In this document: piece by piece, positions 44,701 to 54,418 of the stretch
How positions within the stretch are numbered: the first letter of the stretch is position 1
Layout: each line of letters starts with the position of its first letter
DNA from: Acidiferrobacter thiooxydans
GTDB lineage: Bacteria; Pseudomonadota; Gammaproteobacteria; Acidiferrobacterales; Acidiferrobacteraceae
NCBI RefSeq assembly: GCF_003333315.1
Contig: NZ_PSYR01000001.1
Coordinates: forward strand, 310,001 to 374,000
DNA: 64,000 nucleotides
Direction: 5' to 3'
Position numbers and translations under genes: made by a program
The notes under the pieces: model-generated
Seen by the model: only the letters and a program-made list of their open reading frames with translations
What the model was told of the DNA's origin: nothing
The model's database searches: none

Positions 44701-46004
44701 GCGAACAGGCGGCGCGCGTGCCGCCTGTGGCCTTGCGCGCGCTCTACAGCCGCGATTACCGCCTCTGGGCGGGCGCCGCCCTGGGGTCGAATCTCGGCAC
44801 CTGGATGCAGCGCACCGCCCAGGACTGGCTGGTACTGACGCGGCTCACGGCGCACAGTGCCTTGGCGTTGGGTCTTGTGACCGCCCTACAGTTCGCGCCC
44901 CAGGCCCTGCTGTTGCCGCTTACCGGTCCCGCCGCCGATCGCAGCGACCGGCGCCGGCTCCTGGTTGTGACCCAAGGACTCATGGGGGTGCTGGCCCTGA
45001 CCCTGGCGGCGCTGGTCCTCACGGGCGCGGTGCGGCTCTGGCAAGTGTACGGTTTTGCGCTGCTGCTCGGCATCGTCGCGGCCTTCGATGCACCCGCGCG
45101 CGGGGCCTTTGTGTCGGATCTCGTGCCGCCATCCGATCTGCCGAACGCGGTCGCCCTCAATGCCCTCTCGTTCAACATGGGGCGGCTCTGCGGACCGGCC
45201 CTGACGGGGATCCTGATCGGGTCCTTGGGGACCGGGCCCGTATTTTTGATCAATGCCACCTCGTTCGGCCTGGTCCTGTGTGCCTTGCATGTCCTGCGGC
45301 GCGTCCCGGTGCGCGGGCGTATGCGCCCGGGTCCGGCGGTGCGCGCATTCACCGAGGTCCTGAGTCTCATGGCCCGTCGCCCGGACCTCATCGCGGTCTT
45401 GTGGATGTTCGGGTTGATGGGGGCGGTCGGCGTCAACCTCCCGATCCTGGTCTCGACCATGGCCATCCGGGTCTTTCAGGCGCGGGCCGTGTCTTACGGT
45501 CTTATTGCCTCACTGATGGCCGTCGGCGCGGTCGGTGGTGCGTTGTTGGCCGCGGTCCGGGCGCCGCGACTGGGGGTCCTGTCCTTGGCGACCGCGATGT
45601 GTGCGCTCGCTACCATGGCCGCGGCTCTGGCCCCGGGTCTGGGGGTGTTCGCCCTGGCGCTCCTGATCCTGGGCTTTGCGTTACAGGTATTCGTCACGTC
45701 TGCCAACAGCCTCCTCCAGTTGTCGGTGGAACCGGCAATGCGCGGCCGCCTGTTGGCGTTTTTGATCGCCGCGGCCTTAGGGGGCGCCCCGATCGTGGCC
45801 CCGCTTTTCGGTTGGGTCGCCGATGGCTTCGGGCCACGGTTCGCGCTCGCCGGGATCGCGGTCCTGGCGGCGACGGCCTGGTTCATTGGCTGGCGCGCCG
45901 GGCGCGCGGGAATCGCCGGACGGAGCGCGCCCCTTGCGCAGGCGGGCGAGGATCGCAGGCCGGCCACGAGCGTGGCGTCTCCGGCATGGGCACCCGAGGA
46001 CTGA
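44697..46004 (+). CDS. MFS exporter (EntS/MFS_3-like)
   Basis: 435 residues, about 12 transmembrane segments. N-terminal S-R-D-Y-R-L-W-A-G-A-A-L-G-S-N-L-G-T-W-M-Q is the signature of the enterobactin exporter EntS/MFS_3 group, with D-R-S-D-R-R-R-L after helix 2. Starts with GTG in a GTGA overlap with the isochorismatase-like gene. The substrate is unknown; the pairing with an isochorismatase fold protein is suggestive of aryl or siderophore-like compounds, but no synthesis genes are here. Confidence 0.85.
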   Translation: MSEQAARVPPVALRALYSRDYRLWAGAALGSNLGTWMQRTAQDWLVLTRLTAHSALALGLVTALQFAPQALLLPLTGPAADRSDRRRLLVVTQGLMGVLALTLAALVLTGAVRLWQVYGFALLLGIVAAFDAPARGAFVSDLVPPSDLPNAVALNALSFNMGRLCGPALTGILIGSLGTGPVFLINATSFGLVLCALHVLRRVPVRGRMRPGPAVRAFTEVLSLMARRPDLIAVLWMFGLMGAVGVNLPILVSTMAIRVFQARAVSYGLIASLMAVGAVGGALLAAVRAPRLGVLSLATAMCALATMAAALAPGLGVFALALLILGFALQVFVTSANSLLQLSVEPAMRGRLLAFLIAAALGGAPIVAPLFGWVADGFGPRFALAGIAVLAATAWFIGWRAGRAGIAGRSAPLAQAGEDRRPATSVASPAWAPED

Positions 46005-46125
46005 CGCCGGGCATGGCGGCGCGGCCGTGGTGTCGGGCGATCACCGGAAGATCGAGAATTGACAGACTTTGGACCGAGGGTATGATGCGCGCCAACCACC
46101 CCACCCCCGCTTCGGAGTTCTCGCC

Positions 46126-47349
46126 ATGACAGTTTTGGGTACCCCCTTGACACGCGATGCCGTGCGCCTGCTTTTGCTGGGCAGCGGTGAATTGGGCAAA
46201 GAGGTGGCCATCGAGGCCCAGCGGCTCGGTGTCGAGGTGGTGGCCGTCGACCGCTATGCGCGCGCGCCGGCCCACCAGGTGGCCCACCGCTCCTATGTGA
46301 TCGACATGCGCGATGGGCGCGCGGTGCGCGATGTCATTACCCGCGAGCGACCGGATTTCGTGGTCCCGGAGCTCGAGGCGATCGCCACCGAGACCCTCAT
46401 GGAGATCGAAAACGAGGGCCTGGCCGAGGTCATACCGACGGCGCGCGGGGCATTCCTCACCATGAACCGGGAGGGTATTCGGCGGCTGGCCGCCGAGGAA
46501 CTGAAGGTCCCGACCTCGCGCTATGCCTTTGCCGGCAGTCTCGAGGAGCTGCAGGCGGCCGCGGCGGTCACCGGCTTTCCGTGTGTCGTGAAGCCGGTCA
46601 TGTCGTCGTCGGGCAAGGGCCAGTCGGTGGCCACAAACGAGGCCGAGCTCGAGACCGCATGGCACGAGGCCCAGAAGAAGAGCCGCGTGGCGATGGCGCG
46701 CGTCATCGTCGAGTCGTTCGTCGAGTTCCAGTACGAGATCACCTTGCTCACCGTGCGCGCAAGCGGTCCCGGCGGGGTGATCGAGACGCACTTCTGTGAG
46801 CCAATCGGACACCGCCAGGAGCGCGGGGATTATGTGGAGAGCTGGCAGCCGCAGCCGATGAGCGAGAAGGCCTTGTATCGCGCTCGTGAGATGGCAGAGA
46901 AGGTTACCGCGGCCCTCGGCGGACGCGGGATATTCGGCTGTGAGTTCTTCGTGAACGAAGACCAGGTCTGGTTCTCGGAGGTGAGTCCCCGCCCGCATGA
47001 TACGGGCCTCGTGACACTGGCGAGCCAGTACCAGAGCGAGTTCGAACTGCATGTGCGCGCGATTCTGGGGCTTCCGGTGTCGACGGAACTGCTGCGTCCC
47101 GGGGCGAGCGCCGTAATCTATGGGAATCGCGATGCGGCGGGTGTGCGTTACGGGCGCCTGGATGCGGCGTTACGCGTGCCCGGGACCAAGCTGCGCCTCT
47201 TTGGCAAGCCCGAAAGCTTCATGCGCCGGCGTATGGGCGTGGCCTTGGCCATGGCCTCCGACGTCGATACCGCGCGTCGTCGCGCCAACGAGTGCGCGAG
47301 CCTGGTGGAGGTCCTCGCTGCGAAGGTCCCTGCGCCCCGGACTCTCTAA
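46126..47349 (+). CDS. purT: Formate-dependent GAR transformylase PurT
   Basis: 407 residues of the ATP-grasp superfamily. N-terminal [25 protein letters not shown] (nucleotide-binding loop); and G-C-E-F-F-V...[12 protein letters not shown] (metal site). It makes formylglycinamide ribonucleotide from GAR, formate and ATP. GGAG precedes the ATG at 46126. Confidence 0.97.
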   Translation: MTVLGTPLTRDAVRLLLLGSGELGKEVAIEAQRLGVEVVAVDRYARAPAHQVAHRSYVIDMRDGRAVRDVITRERPDFVVPELEAIATETLMEIENEGLAEVIPTARGAFLTMNREGIRRLAAEELKVPTSRYAFAGSLEELQAAAAVTGFPCVVKPVMSSSGKGQSVATNEAELETAWHEAQKKSRVAMARVIVESFVEFQYEITLLTVRASGPGGVIETHFCEPIGHRQERGDYVESWQPQPMSEKALYRAREMAEKVTAALGGRGIFGCEFFVNEDQVWFSEVSPRPHDTGLVTLASQYQSEFELHVRAILGLPVSTELLRPGASAVIYGNRDAAGVRYGRLDAALRVPGTKLRLFGKPESFMRRRMGVALAMASDVDTARRRANECASLVEVLAAKVPAPRTL

Positions 47350-47379
47350 GCCGATTCCCGGGGTCCGCGGCACGCAAGA

Positions 47380-47411
47380 CCTCTCCGGCGGGGCGGGCAC
47401 CGCCGGAGAGG
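47380..47411. terminator. Bidirectional hairpin between purT and slp
   Basis: CCTCTCCGGCGG (47380-47391) and CCGCCGGAGAGG (47400-47411) form a perfect 12-bp stem with an 8-base loop. It lies between convergent genes. The tail is only weakly T-rich. Confidence 0.75.
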
Positions 47412-47447
47412 GATCAAATTTGGCGGCCATCCGAACGCTCGGCCGGA

Positions 47448-47957
47448 TTACAGGCCGATTCCGATGCCAAAGCCAAAGCGCCAGCGCCGTCGCCTGGGCC
47501 GGTAGAGGCGCCAGACGTGGGTGGCGAGGATCTGCACGCGCGGATAGATGTAGTGGGCCTGACCGATCAGTCCGGGCTTGGTGCCAATCACGGTCCCCAC
47601 GACCGTGACCAGTTGCCCGCGCGCAAACAGTATGGGGTCGAGATAGCCGGGCGCCACCGCCTGAAAACGCCCCTCGGGCATCCGGCTGAGACGGGGCCGG
47701 CCACGTCCATTCAGGGGATAGGCGAGTATCGTAAGCGTGCTGTGGACAGGACCCACGTAGTCGCGCACGATCATGCCCCCCCAGCGCACGCGCGCCCCGC
47801 GCGTGCGCCGCGGATGCGCGAGGACCGCCTGCAGGTCCATGCGCCGGTCGACATGCGTGGCCTCGGGGCGCGGGCGCAGGGCGCAGCCGGCAAGACCCGC
47901 GACGAGGCACGCCGCCAGGGCCCGCTGTATCCCTGTCCTGATCGCAAGCCGGTTCAT
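47448..47957 (-). CDS. Slp-family outer-membrane lipoprotein 1
   Basis: 169 residues with lipobox L-A-G-C near 26. The Slp domain shows V-R-W-G-G-M-I, L-T-I-L-A-Y-P-L (beta strands) and Q-L-V-T-V-V-G-T-V. Slp is a starvation- and acid-stress-linked lipoprotein in E. coli. GGAGGG precedes the ATG at 47957; an in-frame start at 48008 lies in the upstream gene. Paralogue of the next gene. Confidence 0.88.
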   Translation of the reverse strand: MNRLAIRTGIQRALAACLVAGLAGCALRPRPEATHVDRRMDLQAVLAHPRRTRGARVRWGGMIVRDYVGPVHSTLTILAYPLNGRGRPRLSRMPEGRFQAVAPGYLDPILFARGQLVTVVGTVIGTKPGLIGQAHYIYPRVQILATHVWRLYRPRRRRWRFGFGIGIGL

Positions 47958-47982
47958 GGCTTGCGCCCTCCGGCGACGGGAC

Positions 47983-48534
47983 TCATGGTCCGAAGCCTGG
48001 CCCGTCATCGTCCCCCGGCCACCCCCAGTCGAAGTCTGGCCCCACGCCTATGCCCCACCCCCACGGCCAGGGGTTGGCGTAGTAAAAACGCGAGTAGTAA
48101 TGGGGCCGTGGTCGCCAGAGGTGGACCGCGAGCGTACGCACCACGGGGAAGTCATACAGATAGCTCCCGATCGGGTCCTTCTCGTAGCCGGAGAAGACCC
48201 CCACCACGGTGATCTTGCGACCGACCGCGTAGATATCGGGGTCGAGAAAGCCCGGCACCCGGGCCAGGAAGCGCCCTCCGCTGAACCGCGCCCGGCGTGG
48301 ACGGCCGTCGTGCCGTAACGATCGGCTGATGACCTGTATCCAGGTGGCGTGGGGATCATTTATGACCTTGCTGATGACCCCGCCCCAACGTACGCGTGCC
48401 CCGAGGGGTGCGATGTGGGCGCGCGCCGCGGCCACGGTCACCGATGTGATATGCGGTGCCCGTAGGGCGCGCGGGATGGGTGCGGCGCACCCGGTCAGAA
48501 GAAGTATGCCTGCTAGCGTCCACAAGGCTTTCAT
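47983..48534 (-). CDS. Slp-family outer-membrane lipoprotein 2
   Basis: 183 residues with lipobox L-L-T-G-C at 12-16. Shares V-R-W-G-G-V-I, G-R-F-L-A-R-V-P-G-F-L-D-P and K-I-T-V-V-G-V with its neighbour. The tail is Tyr/Trp/Gly/Asp-rich. GGAGG precedes the start. First of the two slp genes, divergent from lon. Confidence 0.9.
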   Translation of the reverse strand: MKALWTLAGILLLTGCAAPIPRALRAPHITSVTVAAARAHIAPLGARVRWGGVISKVINDPHATWIQVISRSLRHDGRPRRARFSGGRFLARVPGFLDPDIYAVGRKITVVGVFSGYEKDPIGSYLYDFPVVRTLAVHLWRPRPHYYSRFYYANPWPWGWGIGVGPDFDWGWPGDDDGPGFGP

Positions 48535-48565
48535 TGCGCGGCCTCCATGTCCGGACGGCTCTTGC

Positions 48566-48708
48566 CTTGATGTTTATCATAAGCCGCCCATGTGACCTTG
48601 ACCAGAGACTGAGATCCTCATCGGCCGTGCGACTATGGCCGCGTTCCGGTGCGGGCGCGATCTGGCACAATACGCAAACCCTTGAACCGAGTCCGGGCGG
48701 CCCCATTA
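48566..48708 (+). promoter_or_regulatory. RpoH-type heat-shock promoters of lon
   Basis: CTTGAAC (48681-48687), a 13-base spacer and CCCCATTA (48701-48708) closely match the sigma-32 consensus (CTTGAAA-N13-CCCCATnT) and end 38 bases before lon. A second, weaker copy lies upstream: CTTGATG (48566-48572), 13 bases, GCCCATGT (48586-48593). Confidence 0.8.
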
Positions 48709-48746
48709 CAAAGCCGAGCTCCTTAAAAAAAGCGAATGACAGATTG

Positions 48747-51125
48747 ATGACCAAGAGCGAACCCGAATCGATGCCCGCATCCGGCGGGACATTGGCGCGT
48801 GCCGGCGACGTCCTGCCGACCTCCCTGCCGATCGTGCCCATTACGAACCGGCCGTTTTTCCCGGCCCAGGCCATCCCGCTGGTCCTCGATCGCGAGCCGT
48901 GGAGTTCCACGATCGTGGCGGCAACCGAGACCGCGCACAAGGTTGTGGGCCTGGTCTTGATCCGCAAGGACGAGGCGGTCGATGTCGCGAGCGGCGATTT
49001 TTATGAGATGGGGACTGTGTGCCGCATCCATAAGGTGGTTCAGAACGAGGAGAAACTGCAGGTCTTCGTGGAGGGCCTGCAGCGGTTTCGCATTGACCAG
49101 TGGCTGTCCCGTGAGCGGCCGTTCGCAGTGCGCGCGCGGTACTTTCCCGAGCCCGAGGCCCCGGAGAGCGGCGATGCCAAGGCCTATTCGGTGGCGGTCA
49201 TCAATACCATAAAGGAGCTTTTGCCACTAAACCCCCTGTATGGCGAGGAACTCAAGTTCTTTCTGACGCGCTTTGGTCCGGATCAACCCTCGCGCCTTGC
49301 GGACTTCGCGGCCAGTCTCACCACCGCGAGTAAGATGGAATTGCAGGATGTCCTGCGCACCGTCGACCTCGAGCCGCGTCTCGAGAAGGTGCTCTTTCTC
49401 CTGAAAAAGGAGCTCGAGCTCGCCAAGACCCAGGCGCGCATCAGCGAGCGGGTCGAGGAGAAGATCAACGAACAGCAGCGCCAGTTCTTCCTGCGCGAAC
49501 AGCTGAAGGCCATCCAGAAGGAACTGGGCATCGCCAAGGACGACCGTACCGCCGAGATCGAGGTCTTTCGCGAGCGGCTCACCACGCTCACCCTGCCGGA
49601 GGCCGCGCAAAAGCGCGTCGAGGAAGAGCTGCAAAAGATGGCGGTGCTCGAGATGGGGTCTCCTGAATATGCGGTCACGCGCAATTATCTCGAGTGGTTG
49701 ACGGTTCTACCCTGGGGCCGCTATTCCACCGACAAGATCGATCTGAAGCAGGCGCGGACGATCCTGGACCGTGACCATGACGGCCTCGATGACGTCAAGG
49801 ACCGCATCATCGAATTCCTGGCGGTCGGCGTCATGAAGGGTGAGGTGGCGGGCTCGATACTCCTGCTCGTAGGCCCCCCGGGGGTGGGTAAGACATCCAT
49901 AGGTCGCTCCATAGCGGCCTCTCTGGGTCGTACCTTCTATCGGTTTTCCGTAGGCGGCATGCGCGATGAGGCCGAGATCAAGGGCCATCGCCGCACCTAC
50001 ATAGGGGCGATGCCCGGCAAGTTCATTCAGGCGATCCGTGAGGTCGGGGTGGCCAATCCGATCATCATGTTAGACGAGATCGACAAGATCGGCTCCTCTT
50101 TTCAGGGGAATCCGGCCTCGGCGCTGCTCGAGGTTCTGGACCCCGAGCAGAACGTCGATTTTCTGGATCATTATCTCGACTTACGTTTCGATCTGTCCAA
50201 AGTGCTATTTATCTGTACGGCCAACCAGCTCGATACCATACCCCGGCCATTGCTGGATCGCATGGAGGTCATACGGCTTGCCGGTTACATCACGAGCGAG
50301 AAGATGGCGATCGCCAAGCATCATCTCCTGCCCAAGCAGATGGAGAAGGTGGGATTGAAGCGCGGGCAGTTGCGTATCGAGGATCAGGCCATACGCGAGA
50401 TCATCGAGGGTTATGCGCGCGAGGCCGGCGTCCGCAACCTCGAAAAGAAGCTCGGCTCGATCGCGCGCAAGGCCGTGGTGGCCATGATCAACGGCAAGGA
50501 GCCGCCCATCAAGGTGGGTACGCGCAATCTGGAGAAGTATCTCGATCGACCGGTCTTTCAGCCCATCAAGCCCCTGCGTGGTGTCGGGGTCGTGACCGGC
50601 CTTGCCTGGACCCCCATGGGCGGCGCCATCCTCGATATCGAGGTCACGCGTGTGCACCGCGCCACGCGCGGGATCAAGATCACGGGCCAATTGGGTGAGG
50701 TGATGCGCGAGTCGGCGGAGATCGCCTACAGCTATATCTCCTCACATTGCAAGCAATACGGCGCCCCTGAGGATTTCTTCGACAAGGCGTCTTTGCATCT
50801 GCACGTGCCGGCGGGCGCGATTCCTAAGGACGGGCCGAGCGCCGGGGTGACGATCGCGAGCGCGCTCCTGTCGCTTGCGCGCGGCAAGCGCATCAGCCGG
50901 CCGCTGGCCATGACCGGCGAGATCACGCTCACCGGTTATGTCCTTCCGGTCGGCGGGATCCGCGAGAAGATTATCGCCGCGCGCCGCGTCAAGATCCCCG
51001 AGATCATCATCCCCGAGGCCAATCGCAACGACTTCGAGGAGTTGCCCGACAATGTCCGTAGCGGCCTTGTCATGCATTATGTCAAGCATTACCGCGAGGT
51101 CGCGGCCTTGATCTTTCCGGGCTAG
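48747..51125 (+). CDS. lon: ATP-dependent protease Lon
   Basis: 792 residues. N-terminal substrate-binding domain (about 25-220), helical middle with the Q-Q-R-Q-F-F-L-R-E-Q-L-K-A-I-Q motif, AAA+ module with Walker A G-P-P-G-V-G-K-T (about 376-383) and Walker B I-I-M-L-D-E-I-D-K, and a protease domain with the Ser698 (P-K-D-G-P-S-A-G) and Lys741 (R-E-K-I) dyad. It degrades misfolded and regulatory proteins. The ATG at 48747 has a weak ribosome site. Preceded by RpoH-type promoters. Confidence 0.97.
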   Translation: MTKSEPESMPASGGTLARAGDVLPTSLPIVPITNRPFFPAQAIPLVLDREPWSSTIVAATETAHKVVGLVLIRKDEAVDVASGDFYEMGTVCRIHKVVQNEEKLQVFVEGLQRFRIDQWLSRERPFAVRARYFPEPEAPESGDAKAYSVAVINTIKELLPLNPLYGEELKFFLTRFGPDQPSRLADFAASLTTASKMELQDVLRTVDLEPRLEKVLFLLKKELELAKTQARISERVEEKINEQQRQFFLREQLKAIQKELGIAKDDRTAEIEVFRERLTTLTLPEAAQKRVEEELQKMAVLEMGSPEYAVTRNYLEWLTVLPWGRYSTDKIDLKQARTILDRDHDGLDDVKDRIIEFLAVGVMKGEVAGSILLLVGPPGVGKTSIGRSIAASLGRTFYRFSVGGMRDEAEIKGHRRTYIGAMPGKFIQAIREVGVANPIIMLDEIDKIGSSFQGNPASALLEVLDPEQNVDFLDHYLDLRFDLSKVLFICTANQLDTIPRPLLDRMEVIRLAGYITSEKMAIAKHHLLPKQMEKVGLKRGQLRIEDQAIREIIEGYAREAGVRNLEKKLGSIARKAVVAMINGKEPPIKVGTRNLEKYLDRPVFQPIKPLRGVGVVTGLAWTPMGGAILDIEVTRVHRATRGIKITGQLGEVMRESAEIAYSYISSHCKQYGAPEDFFDKASLHLHVPAGAIPKDGPSAGVTIASALLSLARGKRISRPLAMTGEITLTGYVLPVGGIREKIIAARRVKIPEIIIPEANRNDFEELPDNVRSGLVMHYVKHYREVAALIFPG

Positions 51126-51127
51126 CC

Positions 51128-51409
51128 ATGGGGCACAAGGTGGATTTCCTATGCCGCGCCTGCCACTACGAGGAGCGTGACCTCGGCGTCGGGTGCGGGC
51201 GCCGGCCGCAGCCTTGCTTGCGGTTGTTTCGGTGCGATAACTGCCATTCGATCGGCAGTACCTGGGTCGGTGCGGGTGGCGTCCCGCGGTGCAGCCTCTG
51301 TTATCACGACGCCATCACGTTGCTCGCCGATGATGTCATGGGTGTCGCCTGTCCGAAATGTGCCGCCGCCGGGATCTTTGCCCACCACCGCGAGGACGTC
51401 TGGGAATAG
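51128..51409 (+). CDS. Small Cys-rich zinc-ribbon-like hypothetical protein
   Basis: 93 residues with repeated metal-ligand pairs: C-R-A-C-H, C-D-N-C-H, C-S-L-C-Y-H and C-P-K-C, plus single Cys between. This suggests two or three zinc ribbons. No family recognised. Starts 2 bases after the lon stop, so it is co-transcribed with lon and may be heat-inducible; a link to protein quality control is only a guess. Confidence 0.7.
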   Translation: MGHKVDFLCRACHYEERDLGVGCGRRPQPCLRLFRCDNCHSIGSTWVGAGGVPRCSLCYHDAITLLADDVMGVACPKCAAAGIFAHHREDVWE

Positions 51410-51411
51410 GT

Positions 51412-51732
51412 CTAGCGCAGGCGCACGGGTTTTTGCAGTTGGCCGCTTGCGAAGGTCTCGAGATCGGCGAGGAGCTCGTGGCCGCCGGCGCGTACCCAAT
51501 GCCCGGTGGTGGCGTCGTAGTCATAATGGAAGCCGCCGGCGCGGGCTGCGACCCAGATCTGTTTCAAGGGGCGCTGTTTGTTGACGATAATGCGTGAGTC
51601 GTCTGGAAACTCGAGCGTCAGGATCTCGTCTTCGGTCTCGAACTCGATCTCCGGGGCGTGGGTCTCTATGGCCTGTTCAATGCGTTCGAGCATCGCCTGC
51701 GCCTGTCTTTCGTAGTCGCTGTCGCTTGCCAT
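51412..51732 (-). CDS. cyaY: Frataxin-like iron donor CyaY
   Basis: 106 residues. The acidic first helix and strand (I-E-F-E-T-E-D-E-I-L-T-L-E-F) form the iron-binding ridge. Q-I-W-V-A-A-R-A-G-G-F-H-Y is the family core. It modulates Fe-S cluster assembly on IscU/IscS. AGGGGA precedes the ATG at 51732. Faces the zinc-ribbon gene with 2 bases between them. Confidence 0.95.
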   Translation of the reverse strand: MASDSDYERQAQAMLERIEQAIETHAPEIEFETEDEILTLEFPDDSRIIVNKQRPLKQIWVAARAGGFHYDYDATTGHWVRAGGHELLADLETFASGQLQKPVRLR

Positions 51733-51945
51733 GATGGTCCCCTCGTCGTCTATCGTGTGCCGTTCATCCTCGCTGCGCGCCGCCCGTCGGTCGGCGGGGC
51801 ACGCACAAGGGGCATGGTAGCGGGCCTTGGGGGAAACGAACAGGCCGTGCTCGCGCATGTCCCGGGAAATCGTCCCCGGTGTATCCCTGCCGTGACGGCG
51901 GCCATGCCCTTGAGCAGGCCTGCCTTAGCCTCTATTCTTGGCGCC

Positions 51946-53025
51946 ATGACCAAGAAAGTCCTGATTCTCGGCGGCTACGGCACCTGTGGGCGGCGCATCG
52001 CCGAGATCCTGATGCAAGACCCGCAGGCCGAGTGCCTCATCGGCGGGCGCGATACGAGCCGTGGCCAGGCGGTATCGGCGGCGCTCGGTATCCCGTTCGT
52101 GGCGGTCGATATCCAAAGGCAGGCCTCGCTGAATGCCGCGCTCGACGGCGTGTTTGCCGTGGTGAACACCTGCGGGCCATTCCGCCCCCACGATTATGGG
52201 GTCGCCGAGCGTTGTGCGCGGCGCGGTGTGCATTATGTCGACATGGCCGACGAAACCTCTTATATACTGGGCCTGCAAGGCCTGACGGCACGCGCCGTCG
52301 AGGGCGGGGTGTCGCTGGTGTCGGGGGCGGGTTCGGCGTTGGCCTTCTCCTCGGTGCTGGCGGCGGCCATCGCCCCCGGGTTCGATACCATCACCGACAT
52401 CGAGATCGCCGCGCTGTCGGGCAATCGTAACCCGCGGGGGCTCGCGAGCGTGCGCGCGCTGCTCGCCGCGCAAGGCCGCCCGGCGCGTATTTATGAGCGC
52501 GGCGCGTGGCATGAGGTGCCGGGCTATACGCGGGGCCGGACCGTGGCCCTTCCCGAGCCCTTCGGGCGCCATCGTCTGTATGTGACCGATGCCCCGGAGA
52601 TCGAGATCCTGGGCCGGCGCTATGGCGCCGGGGTGACCTACCGGACGGGGCTCGAGCTTGCGGTGTTGAATCGCGCCCATGCTTGGCTCGGTTCATTGAA
52701 CCGTCTGGGCGTGATCGCCGATCTTGCCCGGTTTGCCAAGGGGCTGCATGTCATGCAGCACGGCCTGCGGCGTTTCGGGAGGGCGGCGTTCGGCCTGCGC
52801 GTGGTGTTGCGCGGTGAGCGGGGCGGCCAGCCGCTCGTACGCAGCGCCGGACTCGTGGCCGGGGACGACGGTCTGTCGATCCTGTGCACGCCGGCCATCG
52901 CGCTCGTGCGCAAGTGGATGGCGGGTACCGGGGAACCCGGCGCCTTTGCCTGTTCCAGTGTTCTCACTCTTTCGGATATGACGCGCGAATGGACGATGCG
53001 GCAAGTGGTGTTACACCTCTCGTGA
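51946..53025 (+). CDS. Saccharopine dehydrogenase-like NAD(P)-binding protein
   Basis: 359 residues. Rossmann start V-L-I-L-G-G-Y-G-T-C-G-R-R-I-A (4-18), then V-N-T-C-G-P-F (about 70-76) and H-Y-V-D-M-A-D-E, as in Sacchrp_dh_NADP proteins. The second half differs from true lysine enzymes. Members of this group are often misnamed; substrate unknown. It sits between cyaY and lptM, which are usually direct divergent neighbours, and overlaps lptM by 1 base (TGATG). Confidence 0.8.
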   Translation: MTKKVLILGGYGTCGRRIAEILMQDPQAECLIGGRDTSRGQAVSAALGIPFVAVDIQRQASLNAALDGVFAVVNTCGPFRPHDYGVAERCARRGVHYVDMADETSYILGLQGLTARAVEGGVSLVSGAGSALAFSSVLAAAIAPGFDTITDIEIAALSGNRNPRGLASVRALLAAQGRPARIYERGAWHEVPGYTRGRTVALPEPFGRHRLYVTDAPEIEILGRRYGAGVTYRTGLELAVLNRAHAWLGSLNRLGVIADLARFAKGLHVMQHGLRRFGRAAFGLRVVLRGERGGQPLVRSAGLVAGDDGLSILCTPAIALVRKWMAGTGEPGAFACSSVLTLSDMTREWTMRQVVLHLS

Positions 53026-53153
53026 TGGCCAGGCGATTGGTCCTGGTCGGCCTCCTGGCATTGACCGCGTGCGGCAAGCAGGGCCCCCTGTACATGCCCC
53101 CTCCCAAGCCCGTCTCGCCCCATGCTGCGCCCCACAAGGGGCCGCGGTCGTGA
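53025..53153 (+). CDS. lptM: LPS translocon maturation lipoprotein LptM (YifL)
   Basis: 42 residues with lipobox L-T-A-C at 13-16 and the conserved G-K-Q-G-P-L-Y-M-P-P tail. In E. coli LptM aids disulfide maturation of LptD in the outer membrane. It overlaps the upstream stop by one base and lysA by 4 bases (GTGA). Placement before lysA-dapF is the standard gammaproteobacterial order. Confidence 0.9.
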   Translation: MARRLVLVGLLALTACGKQGPLYMPPPKPVSPHAAPHKGPRS

Positions 53154-54418
53154 GCGTCTTGACCTATCGTGACGAGCGCCTGTTCATGGAGGATGTGGCA
53201 CTCGCCGACATCGTGTCTATGATCGGCTCCCCGTGTTATGTCTATAGCCGCCGGGCCCTGACCGACGCCTATCGCGCGTTTCGCGAGGCCTTGGACGTCC
53301 AGCGCAGCCTGGTGTGCTATGCCGTGAAGGCGAACGGCAATCTCGCGCTGCTCGCGACCTTGGCCGATCTCGGCGCGGGCTTCGATATCGTCTCCCGGGG
53401 CGAGCTCGAACGGGTGCTGGCGGCCGGCGGGGATCCGGCGCGGGTCGTGTTTTCCGGGGTTGGCAAGACCGAGGGCGAGATGCGCCGGGCCCTCGAGCTC
53501 GGAATCCGCTGTTTCAATGTCGAGTCCGTGGCCGAGCTTGCGCGTCTCGATACGATCGCCGGCACACTCGGGGTGCGCGCGCCGGTGTCCTTGCGCGTGA
53601 ATCCCGACGTCGATGCCGGCACCCACCACTATATCGCCACCGGCCTGAAGGAAAACAAGTTTGGCATACCGTTGGCCGAGGCCGTGGCCTGCTACCGCGA
53701 GGGGTCGCGTTATCCCCACCTGTCGTTTGTCGGTATCGATTGCCATATCGGTTCGCAATTGACCGATCTGCGGCCTTTCGGGGATGCCCTGGACCGCGTG
53801 CTTCCGGAGGTGGCGGGCCTGCGCCGCGCGGGCGTGGCCCTGACCCATGTCGATGTCGGCGGGGGGCTCGGTGTGCGCTACCGCGACGAGCGGCCGCCTA
53901 CGATCGCCGCCTACGTGGCACTTGTCCGCGAGCGCCTGGCCGCCCATGGGCTTCAGGATCTGGAACTGATCCTCGAGCCCGGGCGGGCCTTGGTGGCCGC
54001 GGCGGGCGTGCTCGCCACGCGTGTCGAATATATCAAGGAGACCGACGCCAAGCGTTTTGCGATCGTCGATGCCGGCATGAATGACCTGATCCGCCCGGCG
54101 CTCTATGGCGCCTGGCAAAGCGTGACCGCCGCGCGCCGCCGCGTGGGACCTGCGCGCGAATACGATGTCGTGGGCCCGGTATGCGAGAGCGCCGATGTCT
54201 TCGGCCGCGGCCGCCCCCTGGTCATAGAGTCCGGCGATATCCTGGTGATCGGCGAGGCCGGGGCCTATGGTTTTGCCATGAGCAGTCAATACAACGCCCG
54301 CCCGCGGCCCGCCGAGGTGCTCGTGGATGGGGCCCGTTTTCACGTGGTGCGCCGGCGCGAGACCTATGAGGACCTGATGCGCGGGGAATGCGTGGTGCGC
54401 GCGGGGTCACGGTCATGA
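53150..54418 (+). CDS. lysA: Diaminopimelate decarboxylase LysA
   Basis: 422 residues of the fold-III PLP family. The PLP Lys is in C-Y-A-V-K-A-N; G-G-G-L-G binds the phosphate; the catalytic Cys is in G-P-V-C-E-S-A-D. It converts meso-diaminopimelate to lysine. The GTG at 53150 fits the overlap with lptM. ATGA overlap with dapF, the preceding enzyme of the pathway. Confidence 0.96.
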   Translation: MSVLTYRDERLFMEDVALADIVSMIGSPCYVYSRRALTDAYRAFREALDVQRSLVCYAVKANGNLALLATLADLGAGFDIVSRGELERVLAAGGDPARVVFSGVGKTEGEMRRALELGIRCFNVESVAELARLDTIAGTLGVRAPVSLRVNPDVDAGTHHYIATGLKENKFGIPLAEAVACYREGSRYPHLSFVGIDCHIGSQLTDLRPFGDALDRVLPEVAGLRRAGVALTHVDVGGGLGVRYRDERPPTIAAYVALVRERLAAHGLQDLELILEPGRALVAAAGVLATRVEYIKETDAKRFAIVDAGMNDLIRPALYGAWQSVTAARRRVGPAREYDVVGPVCESADVFGRGRPLVIESGDILVIGEAGAYGFAMSSQYNARPRPAEVLVDGARFHVVRRRETYEDLMRGECVVRAGSRS

